A stretch of DNA of 22,755 nt from SURF-55 sp040755195 (lineage in GTDB: Bacteria > Bacillota > Desulfotomaculia > Desulfotomaculales > Ammonificaceae), in the NCBI GenBank assembly GCA_040755195.1, contig JBFMBL010000041.1, positions 1 to 22,755 on the forward strand, written 5' to 3'. Below are positions 1 to 6,574 of the stretch, one piece after another (positions within the stretch are counted from its first letter, which is position 1; the number at the start of each line of letters is the position of its first letter). The position numbers and the translations under genes were made by a program. The notes beneath the pieces were generated by a model that was not told the origin of the DNA, searched no databases, and saw only the letters and a list, made by a program, of their open reading frames with translations.

Positions 1-95
1 AAAGCCGCGGCTATAACCGCCAGGAAGCCGATAACAGTTCCCCGTTTCCACACGATACCAGCAAACCACCTTTCTCTGGTGCTGGAGCGCCCCAC
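1..95 (-). CDS. N-terminal fragment of a membrane-anchored or secreted protein, cut by the window edge
   Basis: Reading leftwards from a GTG at 95, an open frame runs off the window after about 31 codons. It encodes a charged start (GRSSTRERW) and then a basic-hydrophobic stretch, WKRGTVIGFLAVIAAA, that looks like a signal anchor or signal peptide. It lies just downstream of a probable c-di-AMP riboswitch, a context in which wall hydrolases or potassium transporters are common in Firmicutes. The start is uncertain. A better ribosome site (AAGGAAGGG, about 149-157) precedes a GTG at 142 in another frame, which stops inside this stretch. The true gene may therefore start at 142 and contain a frameshift. 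Function unknown because only the N-terminus is visible. Confidence 0.35.
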   Translation of the reverse strand, partial: MGRSSTRERWFAGIVWKRGTVIGFLAVIAAA

Positions 96-159
96 AGAAC
101 CGCCAGCCTCACTTCCCGTTCAAAAAGTAGGCCGGCGGTCACGGGTCACCCTTCCTTAA

Positions 160-250
160 TCCATCGTAGAGCCTGACCGTTCCGGAGGCAATCCCTTTTT
201 CGGTTCACCCCAGGCGAAAGGTAAGCGCTTTCTCCGCACAAAATATCCGC
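160..250 (-). promoter_or_regulatory. Probable c-di-AMP riboswitch (ydaO/yuaA type)
   Basis: Read on the minus strand, this stretch has the conserved blocks of the ydaO/yuaA aptamer in the right order: GCGGAGAAAGC (237-227), TGGGGTGAACC (212-202), AGGGATTGCCTCCGGAAC (about 195-178), GTCAG (177-173) and CTACGATGG (about 169-161). A ribosome site and a gene start follow within 20-70 bases. The family usually acts as an OFF switch when c-di-AMP is high and controls wall-remodelling and osmotic genes. I could not pair the outer P1 helix convincingly, so the aptamer may be divergent or partly decayed. No clear intrinsic terminator is visible between it and the gene. Confidence 0.55.
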
Positions 251-473
251 ACCCGCTATAGTGACTTATAAAGCTACGAATATGTTCAGTATGGAAGTTG
301 CGTCCGTCTATAGCCTTTGGTTATACGATAAATAGTTAACCCTAAAATCACTTTCCTGATTCCCATGAATTTGCGCTGTGCTTGCTGAGTAGAAGCAGAA
401 TAGGTGAAGCTCAAAGTAGGTGGTCCTTTTTTCGGACTGTTTTCAGTCTGTCAGGCGGAATATTGTCCTTCTT
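251..473. other. Intergenic stretch, no gene recognised
   Basis: This is AT-rich sequence between the riboswitch and the small membrane-protein gene. A 7-bp hairpin, CGGACTG-TTTT-CAGTCTG, lies at about 434-451, just past the stop of the minus-strand gene. It has no T-run on either side, so it is at best a weak transcription end. Minus-strand promoter elements for the riboswitch RNA should lie at about 255-310, but I see only weak candidates. Confidence 0.4.
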
Positions 474-731
474 CTAATCTTCTCCCTTTAATCCTTCCCA
501 AAATTTTTCAATGATTAGAATTCCCCATCCGTAAGCGAATATCAATATTCCGCCAATCTCGAAGGGGTCCATTTTAATGTGAGTACTTAATTTGGGGGTC
601 ACCCAAAGTACAACACCTATTACTAACAAGTCTACAATTCTCTTTTTGTTTTTTTGTGAAGTATGCGCTTGGCGAAAATAAAAGACTAAACCTGTTAGCA
701 ATAATAATCCTAAAAGAATCTTGTAATCCAT
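474..731 (-). CDS. Small three-helix membrane protein, function unknown
   Basis: The 85-residue protein starts MDYKILLGLL. I chose the ATG at 731 because AGGGG lies 8 bases upstream; the longer frame beginning with TTG at 767 has no ribosome site. Three hydrophobic segments are visible: residues 3-20, about 32-50 (VDLLVIGVVLWVTP) and 56-76 (FEIGGILIFAYGWGILII). They are separated by a basic loop (SQKNKKR) and followed by an acidic tail (GLKGED). It lies 26 bases downstream of the would-be stop of the decayed secreted-protein gene, so the two were probably cotranscribed. I do not recognise the family. A companion or immunity-type role is conceivable but unsupported. Confidence 0.55.
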   Translation of the reverse strand: MDYKILLGLLLLTGLVFYFRQAHTSQKNKKRIVDLLVIGVVLWVTPKLSTHIKMDPFEIGGILIFAYGWGILIIEKFWEGLKGED

Positions 732-756
732 TAGATGTACCCCTAAATGGATAAAC

Positions 757-1360
757 TCATACTCCAAAAATAAATCTCTCGCTGTGTTCCGTCAAATTCT
801 TGAGTATAAAAATCGCTGCTATAGCAGAGACGAGAGCACTTGCGTTAGTTCTGTCTCAAACGTAAACGCATACTTGTGGCCAGCATATAGATAGAATCGC
901 TCAGTAGCATTAACATATTGATCATCGAAGTACCCAGAGGTGGGACTAAAAATGGTTCTTGTTACGGTTTGACCGGTAGTGGTATCAGTCACTTTGACTA
1001 TTACCGCTAATGAACTGCCGCTATAGATGGCTCCTGTAACGTAAAAATTGGTTGTTACAGAATAGTTTCCTCTTGTAGACGGAGTATAATAAATCCCATC
1101 CCCAAGCTTTTGCCCAGTAAGACCCATATATTTCCGCCCTTGACCCGTTTCTGATAAGGTCCGAACTTGGCCAATAAGCATCACTCCAACTTTCTAATCG
1201 CCTCGTCCAATGCTAATGGTTGTTCAGTCTCTTTCTGCTGCTGGAGCTCAATATCCCAAGAACTAACATTACTCTTGCCAAACGAACTAGCATATGCAGC
1301 CGGAGCCACCAACATTAATAATAAGCAAAGGGTAACCAGGGCTGCAAGAAATTTTTTCAT
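757..1360 (-). pseudogene. Secreted beta-rich protein broken by two apparent frameshifts
   Basis: A strong ribosome site (GGGAGGA, 7-base spacer) precedes an ATG at 1360. It opens with a clear signal peptide (MKKFLAALVTLCLLLMLVAP, cleavage near AYA-SS). This frame stops at 1181-1183 after AIRKLE. A second frame starts with a GTG that overlaps that stop and continues for about 120 residues of beta-strand-like sequence (NYSVTTNFYVTGAIYSGSSL, YLYAGHKYAFTFETEL). It stops at 819. A third frame then gives a hydrophobic C-terminus (ALVSAIAAIFILKNL) ending at 757. Only the first piece has a signal peptide, so a single secreted protein of roughly 190-200 residues broken by two indels is the simplest reading. 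Translational coupling at the first junction is an alternative. Family not recognised. Confidence 0.5.
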
Positions 1361-1434
1361 TAAATATTCCTCCCTTACATGCAAAATTCATAAATAAATA
1401 CTAACCCTCCTGCTATGGAACTTCTTTTCACATT

Positions 1435-1726
1435 CTATTTGGTATTCATCACCTCCTCACTCCAAAACTCTGCGGCCCCATTTTTTACCGCAGTATAACC
1501 CGGCACGGCTCCGGTGTCATCATCCCAAAAGTAGTATTTTTCTACTGTTATTACAGTATATTGCTGTTATTTGTTGGTTGGTTTGCCCCGTTAGAAAAAG
1601 GTTGAAGACGGTTATCGAAAGAGGCCGCCCACTAATTAGAGGTGTCACAGCAAAGCCGGCTAGGAGACCACTATACCCAACGCATAACAACCAATAATTC
1701 CCGCACTCAGCACGGGAAGTCCCCAA
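1435..1726 (-). pseudogene. Remnant of a membrane protein gene (frameshifted)
   Basis: One frame (1726 down to 1520) encodes a hydrophobic segment, GYSGLLAGFAVTPLISGRPL followed by SITVFNLFLTGQTNQQ. A neighbouring frame that starts after a stop near 1575 encodes YTVITVEKYYFWDDDTGAVP and then AVKNGAAEFWSEEV, ending at TAG 1435-1437. The second piece has a normal protein composition but no start codon or ribosome site. The two pieces join naturally after TNQQ if one indel is allowed. I read this as the broken C-terminal half of an unknown membrane protein. No good start is visible at the 1726 end (only TTG or CTG codons without a ribosome site). Confidence 0.3.
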
Positions 1727-1891
1727 AAGGAGGATGTGAAAGACCAGAAGGGCATGAACTGGCTACCGACCAACTACTGGACGCCCATTCTGCTGGCTAA
1801 AATACCAACACGGGTGGGGACGTTGGCTCCCCACCGGTTTACAGGATCAAGGCTTTGGCCCCTCATGTAATTCGGGGAATATGTGCTGAAA
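1727..1891. other. Non-coding or decayed sequence
   Basis: No supported gene was found. A plus-strand frame of about 45 codons (GTG 1736 to TAA 1868) follows AAAGGAGG too closely to be convincing. The minus-strand frame across this stretch has low-complexity basic sequence typical of a shadow frame. Confidence 0.3.
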
Positions 1892-2113
1892 TTATTTCTC
1901 CGGAGTAACACTGACGACCTTCTCCCACTTCTTGCCGCCTTCCTCCCAGACGATCCGTACCTTGTTCTGGTAGGCAAGTCTTTCAATTTCGGCAAGGTTG
2001 CCTTCGGTGAGGTACGTAACCTTGTCCAGGATGACTGTTTTACCTGGAGGTACAGCCCAAGGGATGCCTAAGCACTCGTTGATGACAAGTTTCCTAAAAG
2101 AAGCATGTGCATG
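1892..2113 (-). pseudogene. C-terminal fragment of an unknown protein, truncated by the RAYT element
   Basis: The frame ending at TAA 1892-1894 encodes a convincing C-terminus: VINECLGIPWAVPPGKTVIL, then LTEGNLAEIERLAYQNKVRI and a charged end, WEEGGKKWEKVVSVTPEK. Upstream of about 2113 the same frame runs through the inverted repeat and the transposase remnant, so the codons there are not original sequence. The natural 5' end of the gene has been displaced or deleted by the insertion at 2114. The family is not recognised. The alternation of lysine and glutamate near the end suggests a soluble domain. Confidence 0.4.
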
Positions 2114-2380
2114 TGGGGTCAGGTCTTGAAATATAAGGAAATCTCTGCTAAAGTAGCCATATGGCCAGACGGTTACGAGTCGAATACCCAGGGGCCGTCT
2201 ATCATATAACATCCCGTGGCAACGCGCGGAACAAAATTTTCGCTGATGATGACCGGGAGAACTTTCTCTCTATACACTCAAAGAGATTGCGGATCACCTA
2301 AAAATTCACTATACTACGGTCAGCAAGGCGATTTCTAGAAGAGTAAGAGTATAAAACTGCTTTTTCAAGACCTGACCCCA
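2114..2380. mobile_element. Short RAYT-derived (REP-associated) element with 18-bp terminal inverted repeats
   Basis: The left end TGGGGTCAGGTCTTGAAA (2114-2131) is the exact reverse complement of the right end TTTCAAGACCTGACCCCA (2363-2380). The 267-bp element contains only a deleted REP-associated tyrosine transposase. Ends of this GGTCAGGTCTTG type are familiar to me next to IS200-like RAYT genes (recollection, not a search). Just outside the right end, CATACTCCACCA occurs three times (2379-2420), once with a partial extra GACCCC. The element can only move if a full-length transposase acts in trans. Confidence 0.6.
2161..2354 (+). pseudogene. Internally deleted REP-associated (IS200-like, RAYT) transposase
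   Basis: From the ATG at 2161 the frame reads MARRLRVEYPGAVYHITSRG and then NARNKIFADDDRENFLS. This is the hallmark N-terminus of RAYT/transposase_31-type proteins (YHITSRGNAR and a following acidic DDDRE). After about 38 residues the frame goes wrong and stops at 2299. A different frame then gives TLKEIADHLKIHYTTVSKAI, which resembles the C-terminal helix-turn-helix of the same family, ending at 2352-2354. The middle of the usual ~200-300-residue protein, including the catalytic tyrosine region, is missing. It is a dead gene inside the inverted repeats. Confidence 0.65.
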
Positions 2381-2460
2381 TACTCCACCATGACCCCATA
2401 CTCCACCACATACTCCACCACAACAGAAAGGAGACTGAACCACTGAATCACCATTCAGAC

Positions 2461-3546
2461 GTGCAAGTGCACAAGATTCAGGCGGCGGTTCTGCGCAAGA
2501 AAGGTGCCCCTTTGAAGATCGAATCCCTCGAGCTGGAAGGTCCGCGAGACGACGAAGTCCTGGTGCGCATCGTTGCTGCGGGCATCTGCCGTACGGATAT
2601 AGACTTCTGTGACGACTGGGACGGGGCAGCCAACCCGGTGGTTCTGGGTCACGAGGGTGCGGGGGTGGTGGAGCAGGTCGGCAAGAGCGTGAAGAGTATC
2701 AAGCGCGGCGATCATGTCGTGCTTTCCTACCAATCCTGCGGCCGTTGCCGTCAATGCCGGAGTGGACGCCCCGCGGATTGCGAGTACTTCTGGGAGGCGA
2801 ACTTCGGTTTCAAACGCCTGGACGGCAGCAATGCGTTGCAGCGCAGCGGCGTCAGGGGACACTTCTTCGGTCAGTCTTCGTTCGCCACCCATGCCCTGGC
2901 GACCGAGCGCAACCTCGTCGAGGTTCCCAAAGACTTGCGTCTGGAGGTTCTGGCTCCGCTGGGTTGCGGACTGCAGACCGGAGCCGGGACCGTAATGAAC
3001 TCGTTAGGGGTCCCGGAGGGGGCAAGCATCGCCGTCTTCGGTACAGGAGCGGTCGGCCTGGCGGCGGTCATGGCGGCTCGCATCGTCGGAGCAAACCCGA
3101 TCATCGCCGTCGACATTAACCCCGTGCGGCTCGAACTCGCCTTGGAGTTGGGTGCCACCCACGCCGTTGACAATCGTCATGATGAGGTCGCCTCCCGCAT
3201 CACCGGTATCACCGGCAGTGGTGTTGATTACGTGCTGGAAATCACCGGCGACCTGAACATGCACCAACTCGCTATTGACGTGTTGAATCCGCATGGCATC
3301 GTGGCGCTCCTTACCGGCGCGAGCGGCACAGATTCTCTGCCGGAAGGGCGGAAAACCCTCAGTGTAATCCAGGGCGACGCTGTGCCACAGCGCTTTATCC
3401 CTAAACTGATCACGCTGTACCGGGCAGGGCGGTTTCCCTTTGACCGCCTCTTGAAGTTCTATGACTTCAGCGAGATCAACGAGGCCATCGCCGATGCCAA
3501 CCGCGGCGACACCATCAAGCCCGTGATGCGAATCAGCCGGGCGTAA
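2461..3546 (+). CDS. Zinc-dependent NAD(P)-linked alcohol dehydrogenase (aryl-alcohol dehydrogenase-like)
   Basis: This 361-residue medium-chain dehydrogenase oxidises an alcohol or reduces an aldehyde with NAD(P); it is cytosolic. The catalytic zinc ligands C43, H64 (in GHEGAGVV) and C169 are present, as are the four structural-zinc cysteines C93, C96, C99 and C107. The Rossmann loop GTGAVG is at 194-199, followed by D218 at the end of the second strand, which favours NAD over NADP. Overall it resembles aryl- or benzyl-alcohol dehydrogenases; the substrate is not shown. The GTG at 2461 is 27 bases from the AAAGGAG at 2427-2433. A CTG at 2443 is well spaced (9 bases) in the same frame and would add six residues. 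The gene is visibly GC-richer than its neighbours and abuts a RAYT element, which suggests acquisition. Confidence 0.9.
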   Translation: MQVHKIQAAVLRKKGAPLKIESLELEGPRDDEVLVRIVAAGICRTDIDFCDDWDGAANPVVLGHEGAGVVEQVGKSVKSIKRGDHVVLSYQSCGRCRQCRSGRPADCEYFWEANFGFKRLDGSNALQRSGVRGHFFGQSSFATHALATERNLVEVPKDLRLEVLAPLGCGLQTGAGTVMNSLGVPEGASIAVFGTGAVGLAAVMAARIVGANPIIAVDINPVRLELALELGATHAVDNRHDEVASRITGITGSGVDYVLEITGDLNMHQLAIDVLNPHGIVALLTGASGTDSLPEGRKTLSVIQGDAVPQRFIPKLITLYRAGRFPFDRLLKFYDFSEINEAIADANRGDTIKPVMRISRA

Positions 3547-3754
3547 GGTGGTGTAATTAAAGGGGTTCACCCATTTTGCAACACTCTCATAGGAGGCCGC
3601 TGCAAAACTGCGCCCGGCTATTTCAGAAGTCAGATGCAGGATGTCAGAGGTAAGATATTAAGAAAAATTCGCTTTGAGTACATCAAAAACGTAAGGGTTT
3701 CTTTCTACCGGTCAAGTTGTTTATAACGCTGCAGATTGGGGTGAGGTATTGATT
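3547..3754. other. Intergenic, no gene seen
   Basis: This short spacer follows the dehydrogenase. It contains filler-type repeats (CAGAAGTCAGATGCAGGATG near 3625-3644) like those found around mobile elements. I see no terminator or clear promoter. Confidence 0.4.
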
Positions 3755-4084
3755 ATGAAGCATTCAACAATTCCACAGGAAATAAAGGAAAAGGTTGAAG
3801 CCATTGTCGAACGGTTGAACAAGAACACCTTTCGCAGAAATGACTGATATTACGAAGCTCGGTTCAAGGGGAAGCACTGCTATTTACACCGGTGCGACTA
3901 TGGTCGTTTGGGTCCTATATGTCGTCTCGCTTACGCTGGAGAGATGAATAATTGGAAATTCGCGCTTTATAAGTGGAGTACCGAAACATACGACCCTGAG
4001 GAGTGGTTTTTTCCGGGCAGAGATCTCGTTGATGGTACCATCGAAGGTGCAATGAAAGCCGGCTTACATGCATATCCCATATAG
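3755..4084 (+). pseudogene. Conserved-looking hypothetical ORF interrupted by an in-frame TGA
   Basis: ATG 3755 follows a GGGGTGAGG site. The frame reads MKHSTIPQEIKEKVEAIVER, continues to RRND, meets TGA at 3845-3847, and then carries on in the same frame for 78 sense codons to TAG 4082-4084. The second part is clearly protein-like (YYEARFKGKHCYLHRCDYGR, LAYAGEMNNWKFALYKW, EEWFFPGRDLVDGTIEGAMK). The whole would be 109 residues. It resembles small hypothetical proteins I recall from bacteria and archaea, with no known function. The TGA could be a simple nonsense mutation (for example from TGC or TGG) or, much less likely, a selenocysteine codon; I see no obvious SECIS-type hairpin just after it. 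Confidence 0.6.
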
Positions 4085-4164
4085 CCCGCGAACAGGAATT
4101 CCATAAAGTACCTTAAAGCTCGGAATTGAATAAATATTAACGGTTGAAGCCAACGAGAGGTAAC

Positions 4165-4665
4165 ATGATAATCAACTTTGAGTGTAAAAGGTGCCACCGC
4201 TTTTTTAACAGCGATGTCGGTTCGGTCACTCTGCCTGAAGATTCGGAGAGACCCCACTTCGAGAAGATGCCGCTTTGTCCGACTTGTGGCGAGCTCACGA
4301 TCGATGATGTATGGTTGACCGAACTGGGACAAAGCCAGCTTACTGAAGCGATTTTTGACTTTGGTGGTGTTGACTTCTTTGAATCTATTGAACGTGAGTG
4401 CCTGGGCTGCGATCAGTTCCTTCCTGTGAATGATCTTGATCTCTGTGCCGAATGTGCCGCTAAACTGGAGCGTGACCTGATCCGCCAGCGTGATTGGGAT
4501 TATTCGATAACCGCATATACGGTAGATCCTTCGAAACGTGAGGAGTTGCGCCGCCAAGTCATCGCCCAATATGGCGAGAAGTTCGAACTGATCGCTCACC
4601 GAAAGGAGAAGAAGGGCCAAGCACGAAAGCAGAGAAGGAGAGGCACTAAAAGGAAGAGCCGCTAA
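4165..4665 (+). CDS. Protein with four CxxC pairs (probable double zinc ribbon), function unknown
   Basis: The 166-residue protein starts at the ATG at 4165, behind GAGAGG. The longer TTG frame from 4144 has no ribosome site. Four CxxC pairs at 7/10, 38/41, 79/82 and 94/97 would bind two zinc ions or similar metals. Between and after them are a conserved-looking block LTELGQSQLTEAIFDF (52-67) and an RQRDWDYSITAYTV segment (107-120). A helical basic tail (EKKGQARKQRRRGTKRKSR) follows and could contact nucleic acid. I recall similar hypothetical proteins in several phyla, but no function. It follows the TGA-interrupted ORF by 80 bases and may be part of the same acquired stretch. Confidence 0.75.
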   Translation: MIINFECKRCHRFFNSDVGSVTLPEDSERPHFEKMPLCPTCGELTIDDVWLTELGQSQLTEAIFDFGGVDFFESIERECLGCDQFLPVNDLDLCAECAAKLERDLIRQRDWDYSITAYTVDPSKREELRRQVIAQYGEKFELIAHRKEKKGQARKQRRRGTKRKSR

Positions 4666-4942
4666 TAAGGGATGCCTCGCGGTGTTAGACGCTTAACTTG
4701 AAGAAGTGCAAAAATTAGTCGCGGCTGCCAGGAATTCATCCAATCCTTGAAGAAATACTTATTTAGCCTCGAAATTTCACTAACCCCACAAATCAGAAAT
4801 CCTGTTTTAAACGCGATCACAAGCTCTGCGGCAACGGGTGAAAAAGATATGAGGCAAGGAGGTGACTGACGGAGGACTTAGACTTCCTTGTTAAAGGAGT
4901 TATTCCTTGTCATATCTTCAGGGGAAAAGGGAGCGGTACTGA
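4666..4942. other. Leader region of the glucosaminidase gene, several Shine-Dalgarno-like motifs
   Basis: No gene is supported. GGCAAGGAGGTGACTGACGG (4853-4872) and TTAAAGGAG (4890-4898) look like ribosome sites but lead into no good frame. A TTG at 4888 opens a 64-codon frame that overlaps the glucosaminidase and looks like a shadow. I see no convincing promoter or terminator. Confidence 0.35.
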
Positions 4943-5596
4943 ATGAGTGGCCCAAAGGAGTTTATCGAATCCATTTTGCCTGCCGCTGCAGCCGCCCAGA
5001 TCAGCACGGGGCTGCCGGGGGCAGTGATCGTCGCTCAGGCGATTCAGGAAACCGGTTACGGGAAGTACGTCACAAAAGATAAAAACACCGGCAAGGACTC
5101 AAAAAATCTTTTTAACATCAAGGGTACGGGACCGGCAGGAAGCGTACTGGCGAAGACTTTTGAGTACTATGACGGGAAAAGGGTTACGGTCGACGCCAAT
5201 TTCCGCGCATATCACAACTACCAGGAGTCTTTCGAGGATTATATGAGGCTGATCATGAACAACCGAAGGTATGCGCCGGCGGTTGCCGAAAAAGACAACC
5301 CCGCCGAGTATGCCAGAGCCTTGCAGCGGTGCGGGTACGCCACGGATCCCCAATACGCCGAGGCGTTGATATCACTGATGAAACAGTGGAATCTCGAGGA
5401 AAGGGTGAAGAAAATGGCCGACGAGCTGGAGGAAAAGGATCAAACGCCATCTCCCTGGGCGGTGCCTTCTGTTGAAAAAGCGAAGGCAAGAGGCGTAATC
5501 AAAGGCGATGAGAGGGGTTTCAGTCCCCACAAACCGGTGACGAGGGAAGAGCTGGCGGTTATTCTGGACAGGCTTGGTCTTCTCGAACCCAAATAG
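4943..5596 (+). CDS. GH73-like N-acetylglucosaminidase with C-terminal SLH module
   Basis: The 217-residue protein hydrolyses the glycan backbone of peptidoglycan. The N-terminal glucosaminidase domain (about 5-160) shows the family's catalytic segment AQAIQETGYG (31-40) with the probable catalytic E36, then NLFNIKG (54-60) and FRAYHNYQESFEDY (about 87-100). Residues about 168-217 form one surface-layer-homology module (SVEKAKARGVIKGD, GFSPHKPVTREELAVI), which normally binds secondary wall polymers. The start is supported by AAAGGGAG 9 bases upstream. There is no signal peptide, which is unusual for an SLH protein. It could be exported by another route, released on lysis or in the mother cell, or be phage-derived. 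A lipoprotein gene follows after 19 bases. Confidence 0.85.
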   Translation: MSGPKEFIESILPAAAAAQISTGLPGAVIVAQAIQETGYGKYVTKDKNTGKDSKNLFNIKGTGPAGSVLAKTFEYYDGKRVTVDANFRAYHNYQESFEDYMRLIMNNRRYAPAVAEKDNPAEYARALQRCGYATDPQYAEALISLMKQWNLEERVKKMADELEEKDQTPSPWAVPSVEKAKARGVIKGDERGFSPHKPVTREELAVILDRLGLLEPK

Positions 5597-5615
5597 AAAC
5601 AGATTGAAATGGCCT

Positions 5616-6077
5616 ATGTTTAGCTTAAGAGAGCGCCTGGTTTTATTAGTGCTGTTGGCGCTTCTTTTCTCCGCCGGGGGCTGCCTGAATTCCGGCAGTG
5701 CCCCCGAGGACCGGGTTAAAGAGAGACAGAGCGGTTATGCTTCGGAAGAGAAGGAAAACCGCAGCGGCAACGTTCCGGGAGAAAAAGAGAGCCTTAATGA
5801 ACATCGCGGGTATGTTTCCGAGGATCAGGCGCTTGAAGTCGTATGCCGGTCCGGCGACGTGGCCCGGTGGTTAACGAGAATAAAGTCCACGCCCCGTTTT
5901 ATGGTCGAGGAGCGTCCGACAAAGGACAGTCCGTATTATGTCATACGTGTGGCCGAGGATATGGGCGACCATCTGGTAACGTTTGATTTTTTCACCGTTG
6001 ACGCTTATAGCGGCAAGATAACACACCGGGAGTTACAAGACCCGGCAGCAGAAGAGACCGGTTCTAGAATTCAGTAA
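5616..6077 (+). CDS. Lipoprotein with PepSY-like C-terminal domain
   Basis: The 153-residue protein starts at ATG 5616 (MFSLRERLVLLVLLALLFSA). An in-frame TTG at 5574 lies inside the previous gene and is less likely. A signal peptide ends in a lipobox, SAGGC, with C23 as the expected lipidated residue, so the protein should be anchored outside the membrane. Residues about 25-60 are a low-complexity charged linker. From about 66 on (DQALEVVCRSGDVARWL, YYVIRVAEDMGDHLVTFDFF, VDAYSGKITHRE) the pattern resembles a PepSY-type fold. The ribosome site is weak, so translation may be coupled to the upstream glucosaminidase. The 3' end overlaps ytrI by 7 bases, tail to tail. Confidence 0.75.
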   Translation: MFSLRERLVLLVLLALLFSAGGCLNSGSAPEDRVKERQSGYASEEKENRSGNVPGEKESLNEHRGYVSEDQALEVVCRSGDVARWLTRIKSTPRFMVEERPTKDSPYYVIRVAEDMGDHLVTFDFFTVDAYSGKITHRELQDPAAEETGSRIQ

Positions 6078-6574
6078 ACGTAGAGGGTAACCGGTTTCGC
6101 ACTTGACTCCTTGAAACTGGCCCGGACGGCGACGGCCAGGATTTCATCCACCACGACCGTCTCTATGTGCAGTTCGAACTGCCTGCCGTCTACAACGGCT
6201 ATGCGATCGTTGATCATTCCCGGAATCAGCCAGTGATTAAGGGTGGAAAGCTCGTGCTCCATGAGGGGCTTCAGACGTTTTTCAATCTCTTTTTTCAGTT
6301 CAAGCCGGATTCCCTGCTCTTCAATTGCAGTAAGATTGCCCTCAAGGGTGATTTTAATGTCAAAACCCTGAACGTAGCGCTTTTGCCGCGCTTCTTCCAG
6401 GCTGGCCTTCAGCTTTTCAAGCTCCTGGGTGGCCTCGTCGAGTTCTTCCTGCTGGGTCAATACCCTGTAAGTCAGACGTTCCACGTCGTGCCCGAGCATA
6501 AGGGCCATCGCCATCGCTCCGGCCAGAACCCCGAGGGTGAAGCAGGCCAGGCAGCGTGCGAGCGGGCGCTTCAT
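6071..6574 (-). CDS. ytrI: Sporulation membrane protein YtrI-like
   Basis: The 167-residue protein has one N-terminal membrane helix (about 7-27, CFTLGVLAGAMAMALMLG), a coiled-coil segment (about 35-66, QEELDEATQELEKLKASLEE) and a C-terminal domain (about 70-167) containing NDRIAVVDGRQFELHIETVV. In Bacillus subtilis, ytrI sits after ytrH in a SigmaE-controlled sporulation operon, and both are needed for efficient sporulation. Here the order is the same, and the ATG overlaps the ytrH stop by 4 bases (ATGA), which indicates coupled translation. YtrI is poorly conserved, so the assignment rests on size, layout and the ytrH neighbour. No SigmaE promoter could be assigned with confidence. Confidence 0.75.
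   Translation of the reverse strand: MKRPLARCLACFTLGVLAGAMAMALMLGHDVERLTYRVLTQQEELDEATQELEKLKASLEEARQKRYVQGFDIKITLEGNLTAIEEQGIRLELKKEIEKRLKPLMEHELSTLNHWLIPGMINDRIAVVDGRQFELHIETVVVDEILAVAVRASFKESSAKPVTLYVY

Noticed and set aside
2455..3570. Several frames of 90-190 codons on both strands within the dehydrogenase
   Set aside because: The GC-rich gene produces long shadow frames; only the frame with all zinc ligands and the Rossmann motif is supported.
3967..4620. A 217-codon minus-strand frame opposite the CxxC protein
   Set aside because: It overlaps the plus-strand gene with four CxxC pairs and the tail of the TGA-interrupted ORF, has no ribosome site, and its composition reads like a shadow frame.
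4800..4900. A possible riboswitch in the leader of the glucosaminidase
   Set aside because: Purine-rich Shine-Dalgarno-like motifs are present, but I could not match conserved blocks of any aptamer family I know.
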